The notes: generated by a model not told the origin, from the letters alone. Shown: positions 27,525 through 37,412, counted from the first letter of the stretch. The stretch is 64,000 nucleotides of DNA from Pseudomonas atagonensis (GCF_011369485.1 NZ_VXCA01000009.1:62574-126573), one strand, 5' to 3'. Numbers and translations are program-made.

Positions 27525-28997
27525 ATGGCTGGCAACACCGATCGTGCAAGCAACAAACCGTTGATCGAAAGGCGTTCGATCGACTACATCCCGGAAGCGG
27601 AAAGACACGGTCGTCTGTTCAGTCAGTTCACCCTGTGGATGGGTGCCAACCTGCAAATCACTGCGATTGTAACCGGGGCCCTGGCCGTGGTGCTGGGCGG
27701 TGATGTGTTCTGGTCGCTGATCGGTCTGTTGATCGGTCAATTGCTCGGCGGCGGCGTCATGGCGCTGCATGCGGCGCAAGGGCCGAAACTTGGCTTGCCG
27801 CAAATGATCTCCAGCCGTGTGCAGTTCGGGGTTTATGGCGCGGCCATCCCGATCGTGCTGGTGTGCCTGATGTACCTGGGCTTCACCGCGACCGGAACCG
27901 TACTGTCCGGCCAGGCGCTGGGCCAGTTGTTTGGCGTCAGCGACACCGTCGGCATTCTGATTTTCGCCAGTGTCATCGTGCTGGTCACGGTGCTCGGTTA
28001 TCGGGTCATCCACTGGATTGGCCGGGTCGCCAGTGTCATTGGTGTGATCGCCTTCGTTTATCTGTTCAGCCGTCTGATCAGTCAGGTTGACGTTGGCGCA
28101 CTTCTGCAAATCCGTCACTTCAGCTGGAGCAGCTTCCTGCTCGCGGTATCGCTTGCCGCTTCCTGGCAGATCGCTTTCGGCCCTTACGTGGCTGACTATT
28201 CCCGTTACCTGCCGAGCAACACTTCGGCGGTTAAAACCTTCTTCGCCGCCGGTGCCGGCTCTGTGGTTGGCGCACAAGTGGCGATGATCCTCGGCGTGTT
28301 CGCCGCAGCGTCCTCCAACGGCCAGTTCGCCGGTCACGAGGTGGCTTACATCGTCGGTCTGGGCGGAGCCGGTGCAACTGCCGCGCTGCTGTACTTCAGC
28401 ATCGCGTTCGGCAAGGTCACCATCTCGACGCTGAACTCCTACGGCAGCTTCATGTGCATCGCGACCATCATCAGTGGTTTCAAAGGGCACCTGACGGTGA
28501 CGCGCCTGCAGCGTCTGGTTTTCGTGCTGGTGATTGTCGGTGCGGCGACCCTGATTGCGCTGCTCGGTCAGCACTCGTTCCTCGGTGCATTCAAGTCGTT
28601 CATCCTGTTCCTGCTCGCCTTTTTCACCCCGTGGAGCGCGATCAATCTGGTGGACTACTACTGCATCACCCGCGAGCGCTACGACGTGCCGGCACTGGCC
28701 GATCCGAACGGCCGCTACGGGCGCTGGAACATCCTCGGCATCAGCGTCTATGTGTTCGGCGTGCTGGTGCAACTGCCGTTTATCTCCACCAAGTTCTACA
28801 CCGGTCCGCTGGTGGCAGCGCTGGGTGATGTGGATATCTCCTGGATCATCGGTCTGGTGCTGCCCGCCGCTGTGTATTACGTGTGCGCGAAAAAATGGCA
28901 CAGCGCGGTACCTGATCAACTGATTCTGCCGGTCGAGCAGAACAGCCATGCACAACCTGAAAAAAGCGGGGCCAGTCGCGTAGCGGCGCAGGCCTGA
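27525..28997 (+). CDS. hutT: NCS1-family permease, probable urocanate transporter
   Basis: 490 residues with about twelve transmembrane helices. The N-terminal IERRSIDYIPEAERHGRLFSQFTLWMGANLQ and the GPYVADYSRYLP segment are typical of the NCS1 cytosine/purine/allantoin family. In the hut locus of fluorescent pseudomonads a member of this family is reported to import urocanate, which fits its place after hutU. Substrate here is inferred from location. The start ATG 27525 follows CAGAGG, with a CA-rich motif further upstream. The hutX gene follows after a 70-base gap. Confidence 0.85.
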   Translation: MAGNTDRASNKPLIERRSIDYIPEAERHGRLFSQFTLWMGANLQITAIVTGALAVVLGGDVFWSLIGLLIGQLLGGGVMALHAAQGPKLGLPQMISSRVQFGVYGAAIPIVLVCLMYLGFTATGTVLSGQALGQLFGVSDTVGILIFASVIVLVTVLGYRVIHWIGRVASVIGVIAFVYLFSRLISQVDVGALLQIRHFSWSSFLLAVSLAASWQIAFGPYVADYSRYLPSNTSAVKTFFAAGAGSVVGAQVAMILGVFAAASSNGQFAGHEVAYIVGLGGAGATAALLYFSIAFGKVTISTLNSYGSFMCIATIISGFKGHLTVTRLQRLVFVLVIVGAATLIALLGQHSFLGAFKSFILFLLAFFTPWSAINLVDYYCITRERYDVPALADPNGRYGRWNILGISVYVFGVLVQLPFISTKFYTGPLVAALGDVDISWIIGLVLPAAVYYVCAKKWHSAVPDQLILPVEQNSHAQPEKSGASRVAAQA

Positions 28998-29067
28998 TTG
29001 GACGTGGACAGGGCTGGATGCCTCTTGACTGCCGTAAGCCCAATTCATGATTAGGAGCGTCACGACA

Positions 29068-30036
29068 ATGAAATCGAACAAGACCCTGCTGACCGCATTG
29101 CTTTCCATGGGCCTGCTGGCCAGTGCCGGCGCCACTCAGGCAGCCGGCTGGTGCGAATCGGGCAAACCGGTGAAATTCGCCGGGCTGAACTGGGAAAGCG
29201 GCATGCTGCTGACCGATGTGCTGCAAGTAGTGCTGGAGAAAGGTTACGACTGCAAGACCGACAGCCTGCCGGGCAACTCCATCACCATGGAAAACGCCCT
29301 GAGCAGCAACGATATTCAAGTGTTCGCCGAAGAGTGGGTCGGCCGCAGCGAGGTCTGGAACAAGGCCGAGAAGGCCGGTAAGGTCGTCGGTGTCGGCGCG
29401 CCGGTCGTCGGTGCGGTGGAAGGCTGGTACGTGCCGCGCTACGTGATCGAAGGCGACGCCAAGCGCAAGCTTGAGGCGAAAGCCCCAGACCTGAAAAACA
29501 TCGCTGATCTGGGCAAATACGCGGCCATCTTCAAAGACGCCGAAGAGCCTTCCAAGGGCCGTTTCTACAACTGCCCGGCCGGCTGGACCTGCGAGCTGGA
29601 CAACAGCGAAATGCTGAAAAGCTACGGCCTCGAAAACAGCTACACCAACTTCCGCCCGGGCACCGGCCCGGCACTCGATGCAGCAGTGCTGTCGAGTTAC
29701 AAGCGTGGCGAGCCGATCCTGTTCTACTACTGGTCGCCAACACCGCTGATGGGTCAGATCGACGCGGTCAAACTCGAAGAGAAACCGGGCGTCGACAAGT
29801 CTGTGAGCATCAAGGTCGGCCTCTCGAAAACCTTCCACGAACAGGCTCCGGAACTGGTGGCCGTGCTGGAAAAGGTCAACCTGCCAATCGACTTGCTGAA
29901 CCAGAATCTGGGTCGCATGGCCAAAGAACGTATCGAGTCGCCAAAACTGGCGAAAATCTTCCTCAAGGAACATCCTGAGGTCTGGCACGCGTGGGTCAGT
30001 GACGACGCAGCCAAGAAAATCGACGCGGCGCTGTAG
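29068..30036 (+). CDS. hutX: ABC transporter substrate-binding protein HutX
   Basis: 322 residues. A signal peptide ends after ATQA (about residue 27), releasing AGWCESGKPVKFAGLNWESG, an OpuAC-type (quaternary amine/histidine) binding protein. It is the periplasmic component of the HutXWV importer, which takes up histidine and related compounds in other species. Start chosen at MKSNKTLL behind TAGGAGC; an ATG seven codons earlier is possible. A hairpin follows the gene, which may raise its expression over hutW and hutV. Confidence 0.88.
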   Translation: MKSNKTLLTALLSMGLLASAGATQAAGWCESGKPVKFAGLNWESGMLLTDVLQVVLEKGYDCKTDSLPGNSITMENALSSNDIQVFAEEWVGRSEVWNKAEKAGKVVGVGAPVVGAVEGWYVPRYVIEGDAKRKLEAKAPDLKNIADLGKYAAIFKDAEEPSKGRFYNCPAGWTCELDNSEMLKSYGLENSYTNFRPGTGPALDAAVLSSYKRGEPILFYYWSPTPLMGQIDAVKLEEKPGVDKSVSIKVGLSKTFHEQAPELVAVLEKVNLPIDLLNQNLGRMAKERIESPKLAKIFLKEHPEVWHAWVSDDAAKKIDAAL

Positions 30037-30044
30037 GTCGATAC

Positions 30045-30074
30045 CTCCCGGCTAACCGTGAGGCAGGCCGGGAG
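30045..30074 (+). promoter_or_regulatory. Intercistronic hairpin hutX-hutW
   Basis: Perfect eight-base stem CTCCCGGC / GCCGGGAG with a 14-base loop and no T run. Such hairpins after binding-protein genes usually protect the upstream message or cause partial termination. Confidence 0.6.
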
Positions 30075-30119
30075 ATATGCCGTAAACGCTTGATTGAGAT
30101 TTCTGATTGAGAGCCGCTT

Positions 30120-30971
30120 ATGTTTCCCGAGAGCTTTACCTTTTCCATCGCCGACTGGGTCAACGGTTGGGTCGATTCGCTGGTCACCAACTACGGTGAT
30201 GTGTTCCGCCACATCTCCGACACCCTGTTGTGGGCCATCGTCAATCTCGAAGGCTTGCTGCGTGCGGCGCCGTGGTGGTTGATGCTGGCGATCGTCGGTG
30301 TCGTCGCCTGGCACGCCACACGCAAAGTGGTGACCACGGCGGTCATCGTCGGTCTGCTGTTCCTCGTCGGCGCCGTTGGCCTGTGGGACAAACTCATGCA
30401 GACCCTGGCGCTGATGATGGTCGCGACGATCATTTCGGTGCTGATCGGCATCCCGCTGGGGATTCTCTCGGCGCGCAGCAATCGCCTGCGTTCGGTGCTG
30501 ATGCCGCTGCTCGACATCATGCAGACCATGCCAAGTTTCGTGTACCTGATCCCGGTGCTGATGCTGTTCGGTCTGGGCAAGGTCCCGGCGATTTTCGCCA
30601 CGGTGATCTACGCCGCGCCACCGCTGATCCGCCTGACCGATCTGGGTATTCGCCAGGTCGACGGCGAAGTCATGGAAGCGATCAACGCTTTCGGCGCCAA
30701 TCGCTGGCAGCAACTGTTCGGCGTGCAACTGCCGCTGGCCCTGCCAAGCATCATGGCCGGGATCAACCAGACCACCATGATGGCCCTGTCGATGGTGGTG
30801 ATCGCCTCGATGATCGGCGCCCGTGGCCTGGGTGAAGATGTGCTGGTGGGCATTCAGACCCTCAACGTCGGACGCGGTCTTGAAGCCGGTCTGGCGATCG
30901 TGATTCTCGCAGTGGTCATCGACCGCATTACCCAGGCGTACGGTCGGCCACGGCATGAGGTGAGCAAATGA
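30120..30971 (+). CDS. hutW: ABC transporter permease HutW
   Basis: 283 residues, inner membrane, six or seven predicted helices. The binding-protein-dependent permease loop is EAINAFGANRWQQLFGVQLPLALP (about 181-204), which docks on the ATPase. It matches the ProW/OpuAB family. The stop overlaps the hutV ATG as ATGA (30968-30971). The function as part of a histidine/betaine-type importer is assigned from the hut context. Confidence 0.9.
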   Translation: MFPESFTFSIADWVNGWVDSLVTNYGDVFRHISDTLLWAIVNLEGLLRAAPWWLMLAIVGVVAWHATRKVVTTAVIVGLLFLVGAVGLWDKLMQTLALMMVATIISVLIGIPLGILSARSNRLRSVLMPLLDIMQTMPSFVYLIPVLMLFGLGKVPAIFATVIYAAPPLIRLTDLGIRQVDGEVMEAINAFGANRWQQLFGVQLPLALPSIMAGINQTTMMALSMVVIASMIGARGLGEDVLVGIQTLNVGRGLEAGLAIVILAVVIDRITQAYGRPRHEVSK

Positions 30972-31798
30972 GCAACGCAACCGTGAGCAAGATCGAAGTC
31001 AAAAATGTCTTCAAGATTTTCGGCAACCGCGCCAAGGATGCGTTGGCCATGGTCGGTCAGGGCAAAACCAAGGATCAGGTGCTGAACGAAACCGGTTGCG
31101 TGGTCGGCGTCAACGACCTGTCGCTGAGCATCGGCACCGGCGAGATTTTCGTGATCATGGGCCTGTCCGGCTCCGGCAAATCGACGCTGGTACGCCACTT
31201 CAATCGCCTCATCGACCCGACCAGCGGCGCGATCCTGGTCGATGGCGTGGACATCCTGCAATACGACATGGAAGCCCTGCGCGAATTTCGCCGGCACAAG
31301 ATCAGCATGGTGTTCCAGAGCTTCGGCCTGCTGCCGCACAAGACCGTGCTCGACAACGTCGCCTACGGCCTGAAGGTGCGCGGCGAGAGCAAGCAAATGT
31401 GCTCCGAACGTGCGCTGCACTGGATCAACACCGTGGGCCTCAAAGGCTATGAAAACAAATACCCGCATCAACTCTCCGGCGGCATGCGTCAGCGCGTCGG
31501 TCTGGCCCGGGCCTTGGCGGCGGACACTGACATCATCCTGATGGACGAAGCGTTCAGCGCCCTCGATCCGCTGATCCGCGCCGAGATGCAGGATCAGTTG
31601 CTGGAGCTGCAAAAGACTCTGCACAAGACCATCGTCTTCATCACCCACGACCTCGACGAGGCCGTGCGCATCGGCAATCGCATCGCGATCCTCAAGGACG
31701 GCCGCCTGATTCAGGTCGGCACGCCGAAAGAGATCCTGCATTCGCCGGCGGACGAATATGTCGACCGCTTCGTGCAGCGGCGGGCGGCGGTGGTTTAA
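30968..31798 (+). CDS. hutV: ABC transporter ATP-binding protein HutV
   Basis: 276 residues. Walker A is GLSGSGKST (about 62-70), the signature is LSGGMRQRVGLARAL, Walker B is IILMDEAFSALDP, and the switch histidine is in FITHDLDEAV. The N-terminal extension with FGNRAKDALAMVGQGKTKDQVLNETG is typical of ProV/OpuAA-like ATPases; there is no C-terminal CBS pair. Translationally coupled to hutW. A REP doublet follows, so the next gene may be expressed at a different level. Confidence 0.92.
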   Translation: MSNATVSKIEVKNVFKIFGNRAKDALAMVGQGKTKDQVLNETGCVVGVNDLSLSIGTGEIFVIMGLSGSGKSTLVRHFNRLIDPTSGAILVDGVDILQYDMEALREFRRHKISMVFQSFGLLPHKTVLDNVAYGLKVRGESKQMCSERALHWINTVGLKGYENKYPHQLSGGMRQRVGLARALAADTDIILMDEAFSALDPLIRAEMQDQLLELQKTLHKTIVFITHDLDEAVRIGNRIAILKDGRLIQVGTPKEILHSPADEYVDRFVQRRAAVV

Positions 31799-31823
31799 GA
31801 GATTCGCGGCGTTTGTGCCGACC

Positions 31824-31920
31824 TTTTCGCGAGCAAGCCCGCTCCCACATTGGATAGTTGGTGTATTTAAAATTTGTGTTCGGCACAGATCCAATGTGGG
31901 AGCGGGCTTGCTCGCGAAGG
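31824..31920. repeat. REP doublet (REPIN) between hutV and the hutH paralogue
   Basis: Perfect inverted arms ttcgcgagcaagcccgctcc / ggagcgggcttgctcgcgaa with flanking cacattgga / tccaatgtg also inverted. Confidence 0.95.
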
Positions 31921-31961
31921 CGTCGGCAGAGCTGCATCAATATTCGGGTAAGAGGTCAATG

Positions 31962-33485
31962 ATGTCCCAGGCTGAAAAAATCGTTATCGCCGACGCCCCG
32001 ATGCGTTGGCAGGATGTGGTCGCGGTAGCCCGTCACGGCGCGCAGCTCGAGCTGTCGGCCCAGACCTGGGCGCGCATCGAAAATGCCCAAGGCATCGTCC
32101 AGCGCATCGTCGAAAGCGGCGAGCGCGCCTATGGCGTCAACACCGGTCTGGGCGGCTTGTCCAACGTCTCGCTCAAGGATGAACAACTCAGCCAGCTCTC
32201 GCGCAACACCTTGCTCAGCCACGCCTGTGGCGTCGGCCCGGTACTCGCCGACGAACAGACCCGCGCCATCATCTGCGCCGCCATTCACAACTACAGCCAC
32301 GGTAAATCCGGGATTCATCGCCGGGTGGTCGAAGCGCTGCTGGCGCTGCTCAATCTTGGCATTACTCCGCAGGTGCCCTCGCAAGGTTCGGTGGGTTATC
32401 TGACCCACATGGCGCACATCGGCATCGCGCTGCTGGGCGTGGGCAATGTCAGCTATCGCGGGCAGATCACCTCGGCGCAACAGGCTCTGGCCGAAGAAGG
32501 CCTGCAACCGGTGCAACTCGGTGCGAAGGATGGCTTGTGCCTGGTCAACGGCACGCCGTGCATGACCGGCCTCAGCTGTCTGGCGATTGCCGATGCCACG
32601 CGTCTGGTGCAATGGGCCGACGTCATCGGTGCCATGAGTTTCGAAGCGCAACGCGGGCAGATCGCCGCGTTCGATGCCGAGATCATCGCGCTCAAGCCGC
32701 ACCCGGGCATGCAGCACGTCGGCATCAACCTGCGTGCGTTGCTCGATGGAAGTGAAGTGATTGCGTCGAGCAAAGGCATTCGTACGCAGGATGCGCTGAG
32801 TATCCGTTCTATCCCGCAGGTGCACGGCGCCGCCCGCGATCAACTGGATCACGCGATCAAACAGGTCGAAGCCGAACTCAACGGCTGCACCGACAACCCG
32901 CTGTTGCTCGGCACGCCGGACAACTTCCGCGTCATGTCGCAAGCCAACCCTCACGGGCAATCGGTGGCGATGGCGGCGGATCTGCTGGCCATCGCCATGG
33001 CCGAAATCGGCTCGATTGCCGAGCGTCGCCTCGATCGTTTGGTTAACCCGCACGTCAGCGGTCTGCCGGCATTTCTGGTGGCCAATCCGGGGGTGAACTC
33101 CGGGATGATGATCGTGCAGTACGTCGCCGCGTCGCTGTGTGCGGAAAACCGTCAACTGGCGCAACCGGCGGTGCTCGACAACTACATCACCTCGGGCCTG
33201 CAGGAAGACCACTTGAGCATGGGCACCAACGCCGCGCTCAAGCTGCACCGTGCGCTGGAAAACTGCACACAGATCCTCGCCATCGAATATCTGCTGGCGG
33301 CGCAGGCGTTTGAATTTCTCAAGGAACAACGCTTCGGCGCCGGCACCGATGTGGCGTGGCGACTGCTGCGGGAAAAGGTCCCGGCCTACGATCAGGATCG
33401 CTGGCTGGCGCCGGACATCGGCGCCGCTGCGAGCGTGTTGAAAGACCCGAATCTGCCGCACACGTTACTGCCGAATTTGCACTGA
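31962..33485 (+). CDS. HutH paralogue (ammonia-lyase family) lacking the MIO-forming triad
   Basis: 507 residues, full length for the histidine/phenylalanine ammonia-lyase family. The second ATG (31962) is better spaced from AGAGG than the one at 31959. Alignment to the neighbouring HutH shows GSVG(142-145) followed at once by YLTHMAHIGIALLG, whereas HutH reads [21 protein letters not shown]: exactly the Ala-Ser-Gly cofactor triad is missing. Catalytic tyrosine (Y280 in the standard numbering) is L279 here and F329 is P330, while Y57, H88, N196, R282 and E415 positions remain. It is therefore unlikely to deaminate histidine. Its true role is unknown; it may be structural, regulatory, or a different enzyme. 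Confidence 0.88.
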   Translation: MSQAEKIVIADAPMRWQDVVAVARHGAQLELSAQTWARIENAQGIVQRIVESGERAYGVNTGLGGLSNVSLKDEQLSQLSRNTLLSHACGVGPVLADEQTRAIICAAIHNYSHGKSGIHRRVVEALLALLNLGITPQVPSQGSVGYLTHMAHIGIALLGVGNVSYRGQITSAQQALAEEGLQPVQLGAKDGLCLVNGTPCMTGLSCLAIADATRLVQWADVIGAMSFEAQRGQIAAFDAEIIALKPHPGMQHVGINLRALLDGSEVIASSKGIRTQDALSIRSIPQVHGAARDQLDHAIKQVEAELNGCTDNPLLLGTPDNFRVMSQANPHGQSVAMAADLLAIAMAEIGSIAERRLDRLVNPHVSGLPAFLVANPGVNSGMMIVQYVAASLCAENRQLAQPAVLDNYITSGLQEDHLSMGTNAALKLHRALENCTQILAIEYLLAAQAFEFLKEQRFGAGTDVAWRLLREKVPAYDQDRWLAPDIGAAASVLKDPNLPHTLLPNLH

Positions 33486-33602
33486 TTTTTTAAACGCCAG
33501 CGTGCCAAGGCGCGGATCGCCCAAAAGGCGAAATGCGACGGACAACGGAATAATCCGGAGCGACTGGCGAGCCAATAACAAACTCTCAAAAGGAGCATTT
33601 TA

Positions 33603-35135
33603 ATGACTGCGCTAAACCTGATTCCCGGCCAACTGAGCCTGGCTCAACTGCGTGACGTCTACCAGCACCCGGTCAAGCTGAGCCTCGACAACAGCGCCTC
33701 GGCGCAGATCGAAGCCAGCGTGGCCTGCGTCGAGCAGATCCTCGCCGAGAACCGCACAGCCTACGGCATCAACACCGGGTTCGGCCTGCTGGCCTCGACC
33801 CGCATCGCCAGCGAAGACCTCGAAAACCTGCAGCGCTCGCTGGTGCTGTCCCACGCCGCCGGCGTCGGCCAGCCGATCAGCGATGAGCTGGTGCGCCTGA
33901 TCATGGTGCTCAAGGTCAACAGCCTCAGCCGTGGTTTCTCCGGTATCCGCCGCGTGGTGATCGATGCGCTTATCGCGCTGATCAACGCCGAGGTTTACCC
34001 GCACATTCCATTGAAGGGTTCGGTGGGCGCATCCGGTGACTTGGCGCCGCTGGCGCACATGTCGCTGGTGCTGCTGGGCGAGGGCAAGGCGCGTTACAAG
34101 GGCGAATGGATGGAAGCGACCGAAGCGCTGAAAGTTGCCGGTCTGACGCCACTGACGCTGGCGGCCAAAGAAGGTCTGGCGCTGCTGAATGGCACGCAGG
34201 TTTCCACGGCGTTTGCGTTGCGTGGCTTGTTTGAAGGTGAAGATTTGTTTGCCGGCGCGTTGGCGCTGGGCGGTCTGACGGTTGAAGCGGTACTTGGTTC
34301 GCGCTCGCCGTTCGACGCACGCATTCACGCGGCTCGCGGCCAGAAAGGCCAGATCGATGCCGCTGCCGCTTACCGCGATCTGCTCGGTGAGCGCAGCGAA
34401 GTCTCCGACTCGCACCAGAACTGCGAAAAGGTCCAGGACCCGTATTCGCTGCGCTGCCAGCCACAAGTCATGGGTGCCTGCCTGACCCAGTTCCGTCAGG
34501 CCGCTGAAGTGCTGGCGGTCGAAGCCAACGCCGTGTCGGATAACCCATTGGTATTCGCAGCCGAAGGCGATGTGATTTCCGGCGGTAACTTCCACGCCGA
34601 ACCGGTGGCCATGGCGGCTGACAACATGGCGCTGGCCATTGCCGAAATCGGCTCGCTGAGCGAGCGCCGTATCTCGCTGATGATGGACAAGCACATGTCG
34701 CAACTGCCGCCGTTCCTGGTGGCCAATGGCGGGGTGAACTCCGGTTTCATGATCGCTCAAGTGACCGCAGCGGCCTTGGCCAGCGAAAACAAGGCGCTGT
34801 CCCATCCGCATTCGGTGGACAGCCTGCCGACTTCGGCCAACCAGGAAGACCACGTGTCGATGGCCCCGGCGGCGGGCAAGCGCCTGTGGGAAATGGCCGA
34901 GAACACGCGTGGAATTCTCGCGGTGGAATGGCTGGCGGCGGTGCAAGGGCTGGATCTGCGTAGCGGTCTGAAGACTTCGGCGAAGCTGGAACAGGCGCGG
35001 GCGATTCTGCGTCGCGAAGTGCCGTTCTACGAGAAGGACCGCTTCTTTGCGCCGGACATCAATGCCGCGACCGAACTGCTGGCTTCGCGGTGCCTGACCG
35101 AACTGGTTCCGGCCAAGCTGCTGCCTAGTTTGTAA
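33603..35135 (+). CDS. hutH: Histidine ammonia-lyase
   Basis: 510 residues. It removes ammonia from histidine to give urocanate, the first step of the pathway. The MIO cofactor forms from A143-S144-G145 in [14 protein letters not shown]. Other catalytic residues are seen in YGINTGFG (Y54), LSHAAGVG (H84), [36 protein letters not shown] and [19 protein letters not shown] is seven bases from the ATG. It follows the MIO-less paralogue after 117 bases. It should be the active enzyme of the pair. Confidence 0.98.
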   Translation: MTALNLIPGQLSLAQLRDVYQHPVKLSLDNSASAQIEASVACVEQILAENRTAYGINTGFGLLASTRIASEDLENLQRSLVLSHAAGVGQPISDELVRLIMVLKVNSLSRGFSGIRRVVIDALIALINAEVYPHIPLKGSVGASGDLAPLAHMSLVLLGEGKARYKGEWMEATEALKVAGLTPLTLAAKEGLALLNGTQVSTAFALRGLFEGEDLFAGALALGGLTVEAVLGSRSPFDARIHAARGQKGQIDAAAAYRDLLGERSEVSDSHQNCEKVQDPYSLRCQPQVMGACLTQFRQAAEVLAVEANAVSDNPLVFAAEGDVISGGNFHAEPVAMAADNMALAIAEIGSLSERRISLMMDKHMSQLPPFLVANGGVNSGFMIAQVTAAALASENKALSHPHSVDSLPTSANQEDHVSMAPAAGKRLWEMAENTRGILAVEWLAAVQGLDLRSGLKTSAKLEQARAILRREVPFYEKDRFFAPDINAATELLASRCLTELVPAKLLPSL

Positions 35136-35174
35136 GTGGGTTTTCAAGGGGAGGTTTGTTGTTACTGAAATCTA

Positions 35175-35338
35175 TCCCCCTCACCCCAACCCTCTCCCCC
35201 AAGGGGGAGAGGGGGAAGGGAGCCGATCTCGGTGAGCTTCGAGACCTGAGTTCGGCTCAGTAATTTCAGGTCGATGTACCTCGAAAGAACAACCCGGTCA
35301 GTCCCCTCTCCCTCCGGGAGAGGGCTAGGGTGAGGGGC
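35175..35338. repeat. Long palindromic interspersed repeat, copy B
   Basis: Left arm ccccctcaccccaaccctct and right arm agagggctagggtgagggg are inverted; the core contains ttcaggtcgatgtacctcg. It lies inside the hut operon between hutH and hutI. Confidence 0.9.
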
Positions 35339-35381
35339 TTTTGAAGGCCGCTCACCAAACAGAATCCAACGGAGGCCAACA

Positions 35382-36587
35382 GTGAAAACCCTCTGGCAAC
35401 ACTGCCACGTCGCAACCATGGCGCAAGGCGTCTACTCGATCATCGAGGATGCGGCCATCGTGACGTCCGGTGCGCTCATCGAGTGGATCGGCCCGCGTGA
35501 TCAATTGCCGTCCGGCGAGTACCCGGACGTCAATGATCTGCAAGGTGCATGGGTCACTCCCGGCCTGATCGACTGCCACACCCATACGGTGTTCGGCGGC
35601 AACCGCAGCGGTGAATTCGAAAAGCGCCTGCAAGGCGTCAGCTACGCTGAGATCGCCGCGCAGGGCGGTGGTATCGCCAGCACCGTGCGCGCGACGCGCG
35701 AAGCGACTGAAGACGAGCTGTTCGCCAGCGCCGCCAAACGCCTGAAAAGCCTGATGCGCGACGGCGTGACCACGGTCGAAATGAAATCCGGCTACGGCCT
35801 CGATCTGGTCAATGAACGCAAAATTCTCCGGGTCATCCGCCGTCTGGCCAACGAGCTGCCGATCAGCGTGCGCAGCACCTGTCTCGCCGCTCACGCGTTG
35901 CCACCGGAATACAAGGACCGCGCTGACGATTACATCGAGCTGATCTGCACTGAGATGCTGCCGGCGCTGGCCGCCGAAGGTCTGGTCGATGCGGTGGATG
36001 CATTTTGCGAATACCTGGCGTTCTCGCCGGAGCAGGTCGAGCGTGTGTTCGTCGCCGCGCAAAAACTCGGTCTGCCGGTGAAGCTGCACGCCGAGCAACT
36101 GTCGTCGCTGCACGGCTCCAGCCTCGCTGCGCGCTATCACGCGTTGTCTGCCGATCATCTGGAGTTCATGGACGAGGCCGACGCCATCGCCATGGCCGCA
36201 TCCGATACCGTCGCGGTGTTGCTGCCGGGCGCGTTCTATTTCCTGCGTGAAACCCAGTTGCCGCCGATGGAAGCCCTGCGCAAGCATAAAGTGAAGATCG
36301 CCATCGCCAGCGACCTCAACCCCGGCACCTCGCCAGCGCTATCGTTGCGCCTGATGCTGAACATGGCCTGCACCTGTTTCCGCATGACCCCGGAAGAGGC
36401 CCTGGCCGGTGCGACCATTCATGCTGCGCAAGCGTTGGGCATGGCCGCCACCCACGGTTCGCTGGAAGTCGGCAAGGTCGCGGATTTCGTTGCCTGGCAC
36501 ATTGATCGCCCGGCGGACCTGGCTTATTGGCTCGGTGGCGATCTGGACAAACGCGTCGTGCGTCACGGCGTCGAATCAAGTCTGTAG
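35382..36587 (+). CDS. hutI: Imidazolonepropionase
   Basis: 401 residues, GTG start behind GGAGG. It opens the imidazolone ring to N-formimino-L-glutamate. As in other metal-dependent amidohydrolases, the metal motif is [12 protein letters not shown] (about 65-76), with later ligands in [28 protein letters not shown] and SDLNPGT. The hutG start lies ten bases downstream, and the hutG RBS overlaps the hutI stop, indicating coupling. Confidence 0.97.
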   Translation: MKTLWQHCHVATMAQGVYSIIEDAAIVTSGALIEWIGPRDQLPSGEYPDVNDLQGAWVTPGLIDCHTHTVFGGNRSGEFEKRLQGVSYAEIAAQGGGIASTVRATREATEDELFASAAKRLKSLMRDGVTTVEMKSGYGLDLVNERKILRVIRRLANELPISVRSTCLAAHALPPEYKDRADDYIELICTEMLPALAAEGLVDAVDAFCEYLAFSPEQVERVFVAAQKLGLPVKLHAEQLSSLHGSSLAARYHALSADHLEFMDEADAIAMAASDTVAVLLPGAFYFLRETQLPPMEALRKHKVKIAIASDLNPGTSPALSLRLMLNMACTCFRMTPEEALAGATIHAAQALGMAATHGSLEVGKVADFVAWHIDRPADLAYWLGGDLDKRVVRHGVESSL

Positions 36588-36597
36588 GAGAGCGGTT

Positions 36598-37401
36598 GTG
36601 GATAAGGTTCTGAACTTCAAACAAGGTCGTGTGCCGCTGCTGATCAGCATGCCCCACGCCGGTGTGCGTCTGACGCCGGCGGTCGAGGCCGGGTTGATTC
36701 CGGACGCGAAAAGCCTGCCGGACACCGACTGGCACATTCCGCAGCTTTACGATTTTGCTGAAGAACTCGGCGCCAGTACGTTGGCCGCCGAATACTCGCG
36801 TTTTGTGATCGACCTGAATCGCCCGTCCGACGACAGACCGCTTTACGCCGGCGCCACCACCGGGCTGTATCCGGCGACGCTGTTCGATGGCATCCCGCTG
36901 TTCAAGCAAGGGCAGGAGCCTTCAAAAGAGGAGCGTGCGACTTATCTGGAACAGATCTGGACGCCGTATCACCGCACCTTGCAGGAAGAACTGGAGCGTC
37001 TGAAAGCCGAGTTTGGTTATGCGCTGTTGTTCGATGCGCACTCGATCCGCTCGATCATCCCGCACCTGTTCGACGGCAAGTTGCCGGACTTCAACCTCGG
37101 CACCTTCAACGGCGCCAGTTGCGATCCACAACTGGCCACGCAACTGGAAGCGATTTGCGCGCGTCACGGCGATTACAGCCATGTACTCAACGGCCGTTTC
37201 AAGGGTGGCCACATCACCCGTCACTACGGCAACCCGGCCGAGAACATTCACGCGGTGCAACTGGAACTGGGCCAGTGCACCTACATGGAAGAGTTCGAAC
37301 CGTTCCGCTATCGCGCCGATCTGGCCGAGCCGACGCGGGTGGTGCTCAAGGAATTGCTGCAGGGCTATCTGGCGTGGGGCCAAAAACACTACAGCAAGTA
37401 A
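36598..37401 (+). CDS. hutG: N-formylglutamate amidohydrolase
   Basis: 267 residues, GTG start at 36598 with TAGGAG overlapping the end of hutI. It hydrolyses N-formylglutamate to glutamate and formate, the last step after HutF. The family signature is PLLISMPHAGVRLTP near the start, then SRFVIDLNRPSDD, LLFDAHSIRS and FKGGHITRHYGNP. Longer upstream starts would lie inside hutI and are rejected. It ends the hut gene cluster; a REP doublet follows. Confidence 0.95.
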   Translation: MDKVLNFKQGRVPLLISMPHAGVRLTPAVEAGLIPDAKSLPDTDWHIPQLYDFAEELGASTLAAEYSRFVIDLNRPSDDRPLYAGATTGLYPATLFDGIPLFKQGQEPSKEERATYLEQIWTPYHRTLQEELERLKAEFGYALLFDAHSIRSIIPHLFDGKLPDFNLGTFNGASCDPQLATQLEAICARHGDYSHVLNGRFKGGHITRHYGNPAENIHAVQLELGQCTYMEEFEPFRYRADLAEPTRVVLKELLQGYLAWGQKHYSK

Positions 37402-37412
37402 TCACGCAATTC

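Noticed and set aside
32385..32414. Triad loss in the hutH paralogue as a frameshift or assembly error
   Set aside because: The frame is intact on both sides, the gap is exactly three residues, and two distant active-site positions have also changed, which a local error would not explain.
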